Assembly (NCBI GenBank): GCA_022225965.2
Contig: JAKJXP020000059.1
Span: 226,979 to 290,978 of the forward strand
Source: Diatrype stigma
Taxonomy: Eukaryota > Ascomycota > Sordariomycetes > Xylariales > Diatrypaceae
DNA: 64,000 bases
Reading direction: 5' to 3'
Part shown: piece by piece, positions 34,808-46,899 of the stretch
Layout: every line of letters begins with the position of its first letter
How positions within the stretch are numbered: position 1 is the first letter of the stretch
Notes under the pieces: generated by a model
What the model saw: the letters and a program-made list of their open reading frames with translations, nothing else
Database searches by the model: none
Told to the model about the DNA's origin: nothing
Position numbers and translations under genes: made by a program

Positions 34808-36905
34808 TCACAATAGGATGGCACTCTCCTCGTCCCCTGCCGAGTCACCATCGTCGGCTTCTTCAAGGACGTCCTGCATCTCTTGCTCACTAGCCTCTAG
34901 GCCTGAAGAGCTCATGATTTTATTATCCTTGTCCTCAGCTGCATCGAGTTAGCATTTCGGTATAACGTGATAGTGGCTTGATTGTACTTACTCCGTGGCT
35001 CGACCAATAAGTTCTCCTGCACTTCGCAATCCGTCAATGTAGAGCCTTCGCCAATCACGCTCCTCTTCCCCAGTATGCAGCGAGTCAGCTTGCATCCTTT
35101 ACCAACAACCACGCCGTCCATCAAGAGGCACTGGAATAGTTTGGCGCCTTCTTTGATCTGGCAGTTGGTACCGACTACGCTCTCCTTGATGGAAGTCTTT
35201 TCGTCCACCATGACATTGTCGGCGATCAGACAATCCTGCCTGGTGATTGTTGTTCGGGGTTTGACTCCGTCTGGATATGCCACCTTCCGCATGTGGGCGA
35301 AAGGCGACGCTGAAGTAGGCCCAGTTTCTTCGACCGGGGGCAACTTAGCTAATTGTAACGATACTGATAGAAGAAGCTGTGCTGTATCGACACGACGAAT
35401 CAATGGTGCCGCCGCTTGCTGAGACGGGTGTATGTATGCTAGGATCGGAGGGATGGTAGATTGCTTGGACCTGACCGTCAATCCATCGTAACGTTTAGGA
35501 AACGGATCATCATGGTCGTTCTGAGATCGTTCTTGCGATCCAATAGGCGAGGGTACATGATCATGAGAATAAGTACTCGGCTCCGATTCTGAGGGCTTGT
35601 CGAATATAGCCCTCATCCCTAGTTTCTCGGGGAGGCCGGTCTGCCAGTAGGCCTTGGCCCACCAGCCTATAACGTCTTCTCCGATGGTTTCAAGACGCTC
35701 ATTCGACTGGATGAAGTCCAAGATCCACTTTGGTAAGATATATATATGCGCATCTCGGTGTGTAGTCAGCATACGGAGCCTCGGATGCTTTCGTAACAAT
35801 CCGTGGCGTATAGGAACACCGGATTTTTCATTGCTGAGATCCTTAAGCGAATCTGTGGGCAGCGAGTAGTTCAGGTACGAGAGGTGCGGTAACAGGGAGT
35901 CCTTTGAGGTCGGCGCAGCTTGAGATGGCAGTGGTGAGGTTGCGATGAAATCGGTCTCTTCTCCTTTGACTGGAGTTGCGGTCTTAGTCTCATACCATAC
36001 CCCTAGGCCACCACTATAGGTTGAAGAATCCTCGTCGTCTAGTAGATTTGGCAGACTCGCCGCTTTGACCATCCATGCTTGCAGCAGTGCGTCGCCCCCA
36101 AGTTCACACACCAGGTCGCAAGGTAACACCACGAAGTCAGAGGTAATGATCTCGCGTACTTCTGGCAAACGAAGTATCTCTGCAGTACCTGTGTTGTAGT
36201 CGAGGTCTTTGGGGGCTAGTAGATCTGGGTGTGGGTGGGGGAGACCAGTTAGGAAGGGATTAGTGTTCAATGCAGTGGTGATGGCTTCCGCACTTGAAGG
36301 CGGGCAGATAAGTGTGATGTCTAAAATCAGTATCAGTAAGTTTCATCGAGACTTGTACAGCCTTGGAAGAAGAAAGGAACAAAAAGGAGAACAAGATCTT
36401 GGATATGATCAACACCGAAAGCAAACGCTACCTATACGCGATGCATCACCATATCCAGCTCCATGTAGCAGACGTCCGCCCTACTGCATAACATCCAATC
36501 ATCCAACCATGCACATGCTTTAAATATGGCACATGTAGCAAGGACGTTCATATATGACCCTAGTGTCAAGACATGGAGATGTACGGTGATTATGCAGACT
36601 GACACACATGTGATCATGAGCCCACCAACAACACAAGCAAATAACGCTGAATGATGCAGACCCAAAGTGAACAGTACCCGTTACGTCCTGATGCGTGAAA
36701 ATTTCGGAAGTATAATAGACTTACCCGTGATGCCGGACCGGTAACAAAACTCGATGGGATACCAGACCATCGGCCGGTTTGCGATGGGTAGGAGAGCCTT
36801 GGGGTTCTCATCTGGGTTTGCCGTGAATGTAGGGAAAGACGACCCCGGACCACATAGGATGAGAGCTTGCAAGCCCGGATTGGGCATTGACACAGCATGC
36901 GGCAT
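34808..36905 (-). CDS. GCD1: Translation initiation factor eIF2B gamma subunit
   Basis: Three exons, 36905-36725, 36320-34992 and 34938-34808, encode 546 residues. The N-terminus LQALILCGPGSSFPTF and NPKALLPIANRPMVWYPIEF is the nucleotidyltransferase-like fold of eIF2B gamma and epsilon. The C-terminal third is the left-handed beta helix of hexapeptide repeats (IADNVMVDEKTSIKESVVG, GVVVGKGCKLTRCILG, SVIGEGSTLTDCEV). An acidic tail (EASEQEMQDVLEEADDGD) closes it. Gamma pairs with epsilon as the catalytic half of eIF2B, the GDP/GTP exchange factor for eIF2, and is the target of stress-induced translational control. Length and domain order are normal. The longest uninterrupted frame alone misses both ends, which lie in the small flanking exons. 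Confidence 0.93.
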
Positions 36906-37463
36906 GTTTGTGTGGTGTTGGCAGGCCTGGACAAGATGGAGGGGCTTTTGGGTGATAGATGTGGCTATGAGAAGTATTGATATTGGCCGTCTTGTCGATC
37001 CTTTGGATAAGGTATCTGGAAATGGTCGTCGTTAAGGTAATGCGCAGCCCATCGACAACCTCAAGGAGAAGGAATGATAATTCTCCAGTACTAGCTGTCA
37101 AATTGCCGCTACCTCGGTGTGAAAAGAGGTTATGGTTCATTCACTAAGTCGATGTGACAATTCGGGCCTGGTAAATCGGAACCTTGAAGTCTTGAGTATT
37201 AAGAGTCATTCGCTAATATGACGAAACATGGTAGGTGGGATTATCGATAAGGCGCTAACTGACTGTTAGGTCTATTCCATGCTTGTTGGTGGGGGTTGCA
37301 AGTAAGTAGATACCATGTAGTTATCGGGGCTTAGTTGTAGCTCACTTCATCCGTCAACTGAAGGTGTTAAGGTAGTACCTTAGTTAACTGATAAATAAAA
37401 GCTATGAAGCTAACTCTTACATAATTACATATATACCTATTATTTACCTATATATATAACTAT
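36906..37463. other. Upstream region of eIF2B gamma, up to the retroelement
   Basis: Ordinary composition for about 450 bases, then rising AT content over the last 100 bases before the 5' LTR. No gene was seen. Confidence 0.55.
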
Positions 37464-37665
37464 TGTGGATCCGGGCATTCCTCATAATGCCAAGGATCGG
37501 AAAATCGGAATATAAAATTCTAGCAATTTAAAGCGCATAATTATATTTAACTTTAATTTAATAATCAGTTCGAACCTTTAATATAATCCTAAATAAATTG
37601 CTAATAACAGTAATTCCTTAAAAATTTAAAAGACCGGACGTAAAAATATAAATAATTATTTTTAT
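37464..37665 (+). repeat. 5' LTR
   Basis: It begins TGTGGATCCGGGCATTCC and shares about 200 bases with the copy at 42821. Its outer (left) end keeps G and C, while its inner end is A/T-converted. The right boundary is uncertain by several bases because of mutation. Confidence 0.85.
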
Positions 37666-39075
37666 AGGCTAACGCCAATAATGCAAAATTTACCTTATTT
37701 TCTTACGAATTCTTTCCGATAACCGACGATAGCAAAAAGTAACGCCAATACGAAGGAATAACCTAAAGACGTTCCGGCCCAAAGCGGCACCTTTGTCGAA
37801 TTCTTTACGGATACGAAACCCGCTTAAAAAAACGGCATATTATACGAACTTCTTAACAGAAAGTTCGAAAATATCAAACGAAAAAATACCTCGATAAAAA
37901 ATAACCTAAACTATTTAATAAATAAAGTTATAAAAATAATCGCATATTTCGATATTAAATCCAAAAACAAAAAAATCGAAATGCCGGATTAATAATTTCG
38001 CCGGAAAAATAAATAGATTTAATAATAATAATAACAGTTTATATTTAATATCGAAAAAGCGGCTATTGCCGGTAATGCAAAATCGTTAATTAATTTCCGC
38101 GAACCGCCCGAATTCGATTAAAACTAATATATGCCGTATATTTAACGCCCATTTTATTACGATAAATCGCAAATAAAAAGAAAAATTAATATAATATATA
38201 TACCGCCCGTTATAAACCATATTTAAAATTCGCAAAAAAAACGGATAAAAAGAATATAACTTCCGATTATATTTCCGAATAATGCCGCAAAAATGGGCCA
38301 TACCGAAGCGAAAAACAAAATAACGATACTTCTAAATCTCCGTTTAATTTGGGCCGACGGTTAAATTTTAAAGAAATTAAAGAAAATCCAAAAACGCTTT
38401 TTAATAACATTAATCCCATACGATTTTTAAGCATATCGAATTACGAACGAATTTACCGGCGATTTTTAATAAATAAAAATATATATTCGTAATAATAAGC
38501 CTAATTAAATAACGTTCGTAAAATATATCCTTTAAATTTTAAACGACCATAATGCCTTTTCGGAAACGTTAATTTATTTCGTAACGTTATTTCCGTACCA
38601 GAATAAAAATATATTAAACTTTACGAAACGCATTCGTAAAGCCTTTTATAAAATACCGAAAAACATTCGTAATGGTTATTATGTAAAAAAAATCCTTATC
38701 GATACGTTACGTAATAACCTGCCTAATATATAGTTAATCCTTAACGACCGATTCGAAAACTTTAATAACGCATAAAGGGTCGAAATAATTATTTAATAAA
38801 CCGAATTAATTATCCGTTAAACGATTAAAGGAAAAATTTACGGTATTCTTTCGGTTATCGTTTAATTTTAAGAAAAAATAATGCCATTTTATAATTTAAC
38901 CGTTATAAAGGCCATATAAGCCAAATCCGGCATAACCTAATTAAAGCCTTTGGATGCAATAATTACCATATTTTAAATCGCAAAATTCGAAGAAATTGCC
39001 GATTTTCGTAACGAAAGCCGTAACGTTTATGCCGCGGCCGAATAGGGCTTTGCCGCAAAAGCCGAAGATAATAAG

Positions 39076-39117
39076 TGCTTTAATTATAACAAATAAGGCC
39101 ATTAAATTAAAAATTAT
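39076..39117 (+). other. Relic gag zinc knuckle
   Basis: Codons read C-F-N-Y-N-K-stop-G-H-stop-I-K-N-Y. Turning the two TAT codons back to Cys in thought gives exactly the C-x2-C-x4-H-x4-C spacing of a nucleocapsid knuckle, with the changes being G-to-A and C-to-T. Confidence 0.75.
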
Positions 39118-40428
39118 AAAATAAAAACGAAATTTCCGAAAAACATATAATACGCAAATACGAACAAAAAGATTACCTTTAAGGAAACCCTATATTAAAA
39201 CGTCATTAATAATAAATTCCGATTAGCTTTTAATAAGTTTAAAAGAAATAAACGGCCCTGCGTATATTTCGCCGGCGCCGAAAGTAATAGCGAAAACGAT
39301 TCCGAAAAAAATTCCGCCGAATAGCTACAAAATAACGAAAAATTCGATCGTAACTTTAACGAATTCCTTAAGCAATTCGAAAATAACGAATAAAAACGCC
39401 GCGTTTACTTAATAAAAATAAACGCCGGCAATAAATCATTTCTTAATAAAGATAAATCTTTACGAAAAAAATACGATAAAAATCATAACCTTTTTTTTAC
39501 GGAAATAATCGACGGGAATAAATTTATAATTTTCTTAAATTATGGGTATATTTTTTATTATATTTCCGAATCGATAATAGTTATGTTAAAAACGTATAAT
39601 TCCTCGAAACCGTTAATAATACGAAAAATTAAAGGCATAAAATCGAAAATTTCGCGTAACGTAATAATTACCGCCCGATTTTTAATGCCCGATAACAATA
39701 TTATTTCGTTTTAAATATTAACGGAAATTATTCCCGACGGCATTTTCTCCGATAACTTAATTTTCGGAAAAAGTTTATTTCATAAATTGGATATATATTA
39801 TAAAAAAAAGGAAAAAAATAAAGTAATTACCTTAATTGAAATTACCGAAAGGCCCGTAATTTATTTAATCGCTTTATTACGTACCCTTTATGCTTTCGAA
39901 ACGGCCTATATAATAATCGAACTTAATTTAATAACTTAATATAAACTTATTTTAACGAATAATAAGGCCATTAACAAATACTTTTTATAATACGTTTACG
40001 ATTTCTTAAAACTATTCGGGCTTGTTCCGAAAAAGGTTATTGCAAATATACGCATCCATTATTATATCGATATTAAAAATTACAAACTTATTAAACTCTT
40101 TTTACGTCGATATAGCCCTATTTAATTTCGGGCATTTCGTAAATTCGTTAAAAAATATTTGGAAATAATTATACGTATCGATACGGACCCGTAAAATTCG
40201 CTTATATTATTTATATCCAAAAAGGTACCGAATTAAATAATAAAGCCTAATAAATTCGACGAAAATGTTATATAGCGATTTTATTATAATTATCGGAAAT
40301 TTAATAAAATTTAATAAAAAAACGTCCATCCGCTTTTTAACGCAATAAATGAAATTTAATAAACGGCCGGGTACCGTTAATATTGCTTTATCGATTTTAA
40401 AAATGGCTTTTAATAAATTAAAATCTAC

Positions 40429-40560
40429 GAGCCAAATATCGAAAAAACCGCCTTCGTAATTTCATTTAGCATTTACGAATAATTAATAATGCCTTTCGGA
40501 CTTTATAACGCCTTAACGACTTTTTAGGCATTAATAAAAAAAATCCTCGAATTATTTCGC
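40429..40560 (+). other. Relic reverse transcriptase core
   Basis: The frame contains KTAFVISFSIYE, a stop, then LIMPFGLYNALTTF, a stop and ALIKKIL. This is the conserved stretch just before the YxDD box in Ty3/gypsy reverse transcriptases. The YxDD box itself (near 40595) is no longer readable. Confidence 0.85.
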
Positions 40561-42820
40561 GAATTTATTTCGGACATGCTAAATAATATAGCCGTATAAA
40601 TTAATATATCCGAACAATTTTACGAACGCATATTCGCCTTATTTAAAAAGCTTTCCAATTACGGAATAATCGTAAACCCAACGAAATCCCTAATATTCGT
40701 TAAGAAGAAAATTTTCTTAGGCTTCGTAATTTCCGAAAAAAAAATCGAAATCGACCCAATTAAAATCGGAGCCATTCGAAATAAGCCCAAGCCAATAATA
40801 ATAACCGAAATTCGAACGTTTATAAATGTTACCGATTATTTGCGGCATTTAATTAATAAGTATTCGGAAATTACTAAACCACTTATAGCCCTTATAAGCG
40901 GCCCGAAAAACAAACGTATCGAATTATTCCCTAAAGCTATAGCAAATTAAAAAGCAATTCGCGAAATAATTATAATAACGCCCGTAATTCGGAAATTCGA
41001 TTAGCGCCGTTTAATTATTTTCGAAACAAACGTTTCGCAATAATTCGTCGACGCAACGCTATTATAACCTTATATAAAAACAATAAACGCTTTCGTTTTA
41101 TATTTAATTATTTACTTTTTAAAAAAACTTATAAAAACCTAATTACGATATTTCGCCCAGAAAAAAAAGTTTTTCGATATTATGCTAATACTTTAATATT
41201 AGCGATATTAAATTAAAAACAGCAATATAACAGTAATTATTAATTACGAATTATTAAAAATAATTAATACAAAGGCCGAATAGTCGGCCCGCATATTACG
41301 CTTTTTCGATGCTATTAAGCATTTCGGAATTCGTATCGTATACCGTTCGGACCGAACGAACGTTCTTACCGATTATTTTTCGAAGCCTTAAAAAGCCGCA
41401 ATAATAATAACCGAAAAAACCGAACCGATTCGTTATGCCGATTAATTAAACCGACTAAATCTTTAAGCCATTTTCGAAACCCTTTTATATAATACCTTTT
41501 TATTCTTAGCTATATAACGAAAATAAATTAATAAGCACTTTATTATATACCGAAATAAGCTATATAAAATAATTAAATACGAAAAAATATCCGATAACCT
41601 TTCGTACGCAAAAGGCACCGCTACGAAAGCGTAAACTTTATAAAAAATCCTCGAATACGATAAATTCCTAATACAATTAAAACGGATTTATTATAACCAA
41701 AATTATTTAATCGTTAAAATAACGCTTCGCGATACGTAAAAGCAATTCTGATATCCGGAAATCGTTTTCGTTACGTAATAAGTAATCGTCGAATGTCCGG
41801 CTTATTAATTAATAAAAAAACCGAATCCTTTATTACCAAATTTATAATCCGTATAATCCTTAATATTTCTAATTAAATAAATAATCGACTATACGTTAAT
41901 AAATTCGTTTACGATTTTTGTAATTATTAAATACGTTACGGAATAAGTAAAAATTAACGTTATTTCTTCCGTTTAATTCGGAAATACGATTCTTATATTC
42001 TTCCGTATCGGGCGTATTTACGGTACTTTTAAAAAGTAAATTAATAATAATATTAACGCTTTTAAAAATAAAGCCGCAAACGCCTAAAATAAAAAATAAG
42101 GCTCCATTATAAAAGCTATTATATTAAGGCGCCCGAAAAGCAACGGAAAAATAAAGAAAATCAATAAGAACCTAAAGAAAATTATGTTACGCAAATATTA
42201 AGCAAATCCTACGGCCCGTTCGTTGCCCGAATTATTGTAACGAACGGTAATTATTTATAACCGCATTTTTAAATCGAACGGTTATAGCCCATATTTTTTA
42301 TTATTCGGCATAATTTCTCCTTAAAAACAGACTTTATCGGAATTCTATAAATATTCTCGCAAACCGACGGAAAAAAAAGAGCTTCAAAATAATAAGCTAT
42401 TAGCAGCAAATTACGAAATACCGCTTATAAAGGCCCGCTTTAATAATATAAAAGCGTTTCGTAATAAGATACGAACGTATTTTTAAAAAAAAAGGGATTT
42501 ATTAAAACGTACGTTCCGAATAATTAAATCTTTTGCATTCGTTAATGTTAAAAAAAATACGAACCTTATTACGACGGGCCTTAAAACGTAATTAACTATT
42601 ATTTTAATAATACGTATCATTTACGAAATTCCGAAAAAATCCAATTATAAAACAAATATAACGGAACGAATTTATTTCCGGCCTTCGTAAAAAACGGACA
42701 TTTTATACGTAATATGTAATATACGAATAGGCAACTTTTAAAATAAGATCGTCGGCGCTTAATAAAAAGGGAAATTAACGATAATAATTAAAAACGATTA
42801 TAATAAAAAAAAGAAATAAT

Positions 42821-43026
42821 TATAAATCCGGATATTCCCTATAATGCTAAGAATCGGAAAATCGGAATATAAAATTTTAATAACTTAAAGCGTATAACTG
42901 TATTTAGCTTTAATTTAATAACTAATTCGAATCTTTAGTATAATCCTAAATAAATTGCTAATAGCAGTAATTCCCTAGGGATTCGAAGAACCGGGCGCAA
43001 AAGCATATTATCTAATTCTACTTGCA
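42821..43026 (+). repeat. 3' LTR
   Basis: This is the direct repeat of 37464-37665. Its inner (left) end is A/T-converted (TATAAATCCGGATATTCC), while its outer end keeps G and C and finishes CTTGCA. A purine-rich run just before it (about 42803-42820) may be the old polypurine tract. Confidence 0.85.
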
Positions 43027-43765
43027 TAATCATCTCTGGGACTTACCGACCTGGGTTAGAATAGAACTACGAAGTATAAAGCACTACCTATATGTACTGT
43101 AGGTAGAGATGGCATCCATTACGGCTCTATGGAATACTTCAAATACGAGCTTCACAAAGCAGAACAGCTACTATGTAACTAAGGACAAGCCATATGGATG
43201 TATCACCATCCATCACAGCTTGTTCCCCGGCAGCCCCGGCCACTGAAGTGTGAAGTTTCGGAGTGTTGTGGCTACAGAGGGGCTACAAACTTCGTACCTA
43301 GTGCTGCCTTCCTGACCTTACAACCGGGTACACATGTAAATGGTGGACCTCCAGCTCACCTGTAGCACCTGTAGGTGGTTCGCACAGACCACATGCGCCC
43401 CATCGCTCCATCATCCCAGCCAATTACATGCCAGGCCGAGGCTGCCCCGGGCTACCCTGCCCAATGGCTGGATGTCAACACCAGCCCCCGGCCCCAAAAC
43501 ATCAGGTACGGCTGGTACGAAGCACATGGCAAACTCGCCGACGCCCCTGCGCCCTAGCTTCTCCAGCCTCTCCTAGTTAGACTCCCAGCCCTCGGATTTT
43601 CGAGGCTCACCCCGTCAGCACCTGCTTGCTTTCCCACCAGCGACACCGACCGCGACACCGACAGCGACACCGATACCCGACCGACACGATACGAGGCCGA
43701 ACGAGACCACGATTCTGTAAATAGCCTGTCGAAAGGCCCGTTCTGCGATGACCTTGCTCGCATAA
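43027..43765. other. Upstream region of the Pex22-like gene
   Basis: Normal composition resumes immediately after the 3' LTR. No gene was seen. A 12-base repeat lies at 43640. Confidence 0.55.
43640..43675. repeat. Three-copy 12-base repeat
   Basis: Units close to GCGACACCGACC, about 90 bases upstream of the Pex22-like start, probably in its leader. Confidence 0.8.
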
Positions 43766-45134
43766 ATGTCGTCGTCGTACGAATCCTCGAGATCCCGCCG
43801 TAGAGGCCTCTGGAGCTTCTGGGTTCCCGTCGTCGTCACTGTCACCGTTGCGACAGCAGGCATCGCCGCCTGGGCATGGAGCCAGCGAGATGATGACGAA
43901 GAGGAAGAGCACGACAACAACGTCGGCCTGGATTATGAGAATGCCGACTATGGCGACAACCCAGCATACGGCGCTTTGAAAGATGCCGAACACACCCCTT
44001 TCGCTCGCGGACCCGGATCGAGCTACGGCATAACCGATCCGCAGGCCGAGGCTACGGGTGCCTCCGCCGGATGGGGTGCTCAGATGTCCGGGGCGTTGCG
44101 ACGGACCCCGAGCCCCCAACAGTTCCTTTCCGATGCTGGAAAGAGAGTCGCGGCTAGCGTCGTGGGGATGGGCGCTGCCGTCGGGAGTGCGTTAGCTGCC
44201 ATACGAGAAGAGGACAAGACCGCGTATGCTGATCACGAGACCTGGTCAGAAGAGGCCGAAGCTCGCAAAGAAAGGCCGCCTGCTCCGTCGGAGTCGCAAT
44301 CTAGAGACAGCAGCAAGCGCCGCAGGACCGTAGCTATAGTCGTATCGGCAGACACGAGCGTCGGCGAACTGGAAGGGGGCGGGATCCACGAGCACGCTGT
44401 AAGTCCGCGCGGGGAATTTTGCGTGCGAGCAGGCCATGGCACGGATGCTAACCGGTGCACAGTCCATCTTGTCCCACATTCCCCGGAACACCGACTTTTC
44501 CAGTATCAGACTGTTCGTCTTGATTTACTCACCGGCTCTGAAGGACGCTGCTCTCGAAGGCCCAGGCGCGGCCAACATGGCCCCGCCTTCCTTGAGCTCA
44601 TCCTTCTCGAACATTGGCCATGACCAGGCCCAGACGCCGGGGAGTGAAACCAAGAGCCCAATGTCAGTAGTACCGGGTGCTCATTTATTACACAAAGTGG
44701 TGCTAAGAAACAACAGCCTGGGTTCTTTTCCTGGGAACTCAGGCTTCAGTGCAGTATATTCGCAGGCACTAGGGCTTGTGGAGAAGGAGACTATGGTGAT
44801 GCCGTTCACATCGCGGAATGGCTATGTACATATTCTTCGTCACCTCCAGCCCGAAGTAGTGTATCTGCAAGAGTCACTGGCTGGTGAGCAGGGCAGCCTC
44901 ATCAGCCAGCTACAGACGTGGCTTAGATACGACGTCATCCTCGTCGTCGGCGCCGATGGCGGGGACGGTGGGATGGCAGATAGCGAGTCGGAGGCAGAAC
45001 GGCCGGGCAAGGCGGACAAGCCGGAGCTCTGGTGGCAGCGGGAAGATAGGGTGGGACGGGGAAGAGGGGTGGTGGTTGTCGACAGCCACAGGCTTGGTGA
45101 TGATTGGGAACGCCGGGTACAGGGCAAAGAATGA
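43766..45134 (+). CDS. Pex22-like peroxisomal membrane protein
   Basis: Exon 1 (43766-44398) and exon 2 (44463-45134) give 434 residues. After MSSSYESSRSRRRG comes one membrane segment (WVPVVVTVTVATAGIAAWAW), then an acidic linker and a long variable region. The C-terminal half is the conserved part: SILSHIPRNTDF, RLFVLIYSPALKD, GYVHILRHLQPEVVYLQESL, LRYDVILVVGADGGDGGMAD and RGVVVVDS. In yeast, Pex22 anchors the ubiquitin-conjugating enzyme Pex4 at the peroxisome for recycling of Pex5. A 66-base stretch (44677-44742, GTGCTC to CAG) could be an in-frame intron; removing it joins SVVPG directly to FSAVYSQAL and seems closer to the relatives I recall, so the protein may be 412 residues. Confidence 0.85.
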
Positions 45135-46899
45135 AAACGAGAAATGCATCTAGCGTCGAGACGGCTGGTGGTAATGAGGTGCATGATCATGTTCTGGGTT
45201 TGGTTGGTTAGGTATATATGCAGATTTCGATTCGTTCTCAATACCATATTTAGCAAGCGATACATGCTATGCTTGATGTTCTCTTATCCGTCGTCTCGAG
45301 CTTCTGTTGCCTCTCGCGGCCACCTCTAGCTCCCGTAAAAACGTTTTGGGTAGGTAGGTATATACGGCATACGCTGGGTTCAACATGCATAATTACTATC
45401 TGCACGCGACAATATATATCACCTTCCCTCTCAGTTGGTAGTTGGTGGCCACCCCATCGACATCCTCATATTCCCATAACTATATGCACGAACGGGTGCA
45501 TGATGGAATGTGTATTGCTTGATGTTGTATATTTTGGCAGTCTGGCCCGGGACCAGCTGGGGCCGTCCGTATATCGCTAGCCATTGCTTCTCCTACCAAT
45601 ATCGCATGTTCATTGAACCATTTTCGCCTCTCACCGTCCTTCTCAAGAGGGTGCTCTGCAGTATTGTGCTTGTGGAGCTACTTACTGCCCCAGGCAAGAA
45701 ACATTGCGGACCATGTATAGTATATGAAGCTACCTAGGTATATAGCACGTTCTATCACTATGAGTTGAAGTTCTATCGCAGGTCTCTGGCAGCTTGGGTG
45801 CATCTCCAGGATAGTTGGTCAGTGGCCAATCAGGACGAACAGCTGCAACTAACACACAGCTTCAGTTACGGACGCAGAAGGCGGTACATGTGTAGTCTAC
45901 GTATTGTACATGTCTACAACTCTCACTCGGAAATCTGAGTATTTCGGTATAGTAAATAGCCCCTTACTTAGCTTGCCTGGGAAGGTTTGCTGGATATCGC
46001 AGCTTAAACAGCGAGTTCAAACTTACCTATCTCCTAACCATGTCCCTATTGTAGCTATTCCCGCTGTTGTATTGTAGGAATAGTACTGTATTGTACATAC
46101 CGACCTACCTATCAACCACTGTACCTAACTACCGGAAGACGCTTACAAGCTGCCAGGCTGCACCCGTCGCCGTCTCCATTCAGGCACTTTTAGGTCACTT
46201 TTAGGTTGTCAAGCTTATCCACCACGCCAACACTGACCTACAACCTGGACCTGCAACTTACACCTGCACCACAGCGTCAGTGACCGATCCTGACCCCACA
46301 CACAAAGACTTGGTAGGCGGTACAATATCAACGACACGTCTTGATCGGACCTACCTCATCATCAGTGTCACCACCACTCAGCTTCCTAACCGACAATTAC
46401 ATTTCTCGAATGCCACCTGACCTTACTGGATCTACATTACGACGGGATTTCAGTCTACACCTGGATGCGACGCTACAGGCAATCACTGGATGCCATCAGT
46501 ACCACTAATCAATCAGCCTTGGGACGTTTAGGTACACGCGATCCATCGCAACATCCCATAGTTTGACCCGCCTTTATTGTCATTCTTGCGTTACTTGTCT
46601 CGGGACAGTTGACTGAGCCGAACTGAAAGACGTCGACGATAGCGATAGCAACAGCGTCAACGACAGCGACAGCGACAGCAACAGCAACAGCCACTACACA
46701 AACGAGAACGCAAACGCAACCGAAAACGAAATCTAAAACGGACCGATGTGTACACGTGCCGACGTGATAATCGTGGTCCCCCAGTCTCTGACGACCGATC
46801 ACAACGTCTGACCAGCCACGTACCGTCCTCTGCTCTTTCGCAATTTACGTTACATCGGGTGTGTAGGCGGGCGGCGGCCAACATAGGAGCGACGCGATC
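45135..46899. other. Long leader and promoter region of SPT20
   Basis: 1.8 kb without a gene. It carries CTACCTA-type low-complexity stretches near 46070-46130 and a GACAGC/AACAGC run at 46629-46693, likely within the 5' untranslated region of SPT20. Confidence 0.5.

Larger units (their letters stand above)
37464..43026 (+). mobile_element. RIP-degraded Ty3/gypsy LTR retrotransposon
   Basis: A 5.56 kb AT-rich island is bounded by two direct repeats of about 0.2 kb that begin TG (5' copy) and end CA (3' copy). Inside, decayed pol remnants read on the plus strand through many TAA/TAG codons: a CCHC knuckle at 39076 (end of gag), a reverse transcriptase block with MPFGL at 40489, an RNase H stretch near 41010-41200, and an integrase stretch near 41700-41830 (a QF*YP and ECPA context). 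RNase H before integrase is the Ty3/gypsy order. No frame longer than 71 codons survives. CpA is scarce and TpA abundant while CpG remains common, the pattern left by repeat-induced point mutation. I found no convincing target-site duplication (ACTAT left, TAATC right). Confidence 0.9.

Noticed and set aside
37400..43030. AT-rich island as a centromere fragment or mitochondrial insertion
   Set aside because: Direct terminal repeats, a CCHC knuckle and reverse transcriptase, RNase H and integrase remnants in Ty3/gypsy order identify a retrotransposon.
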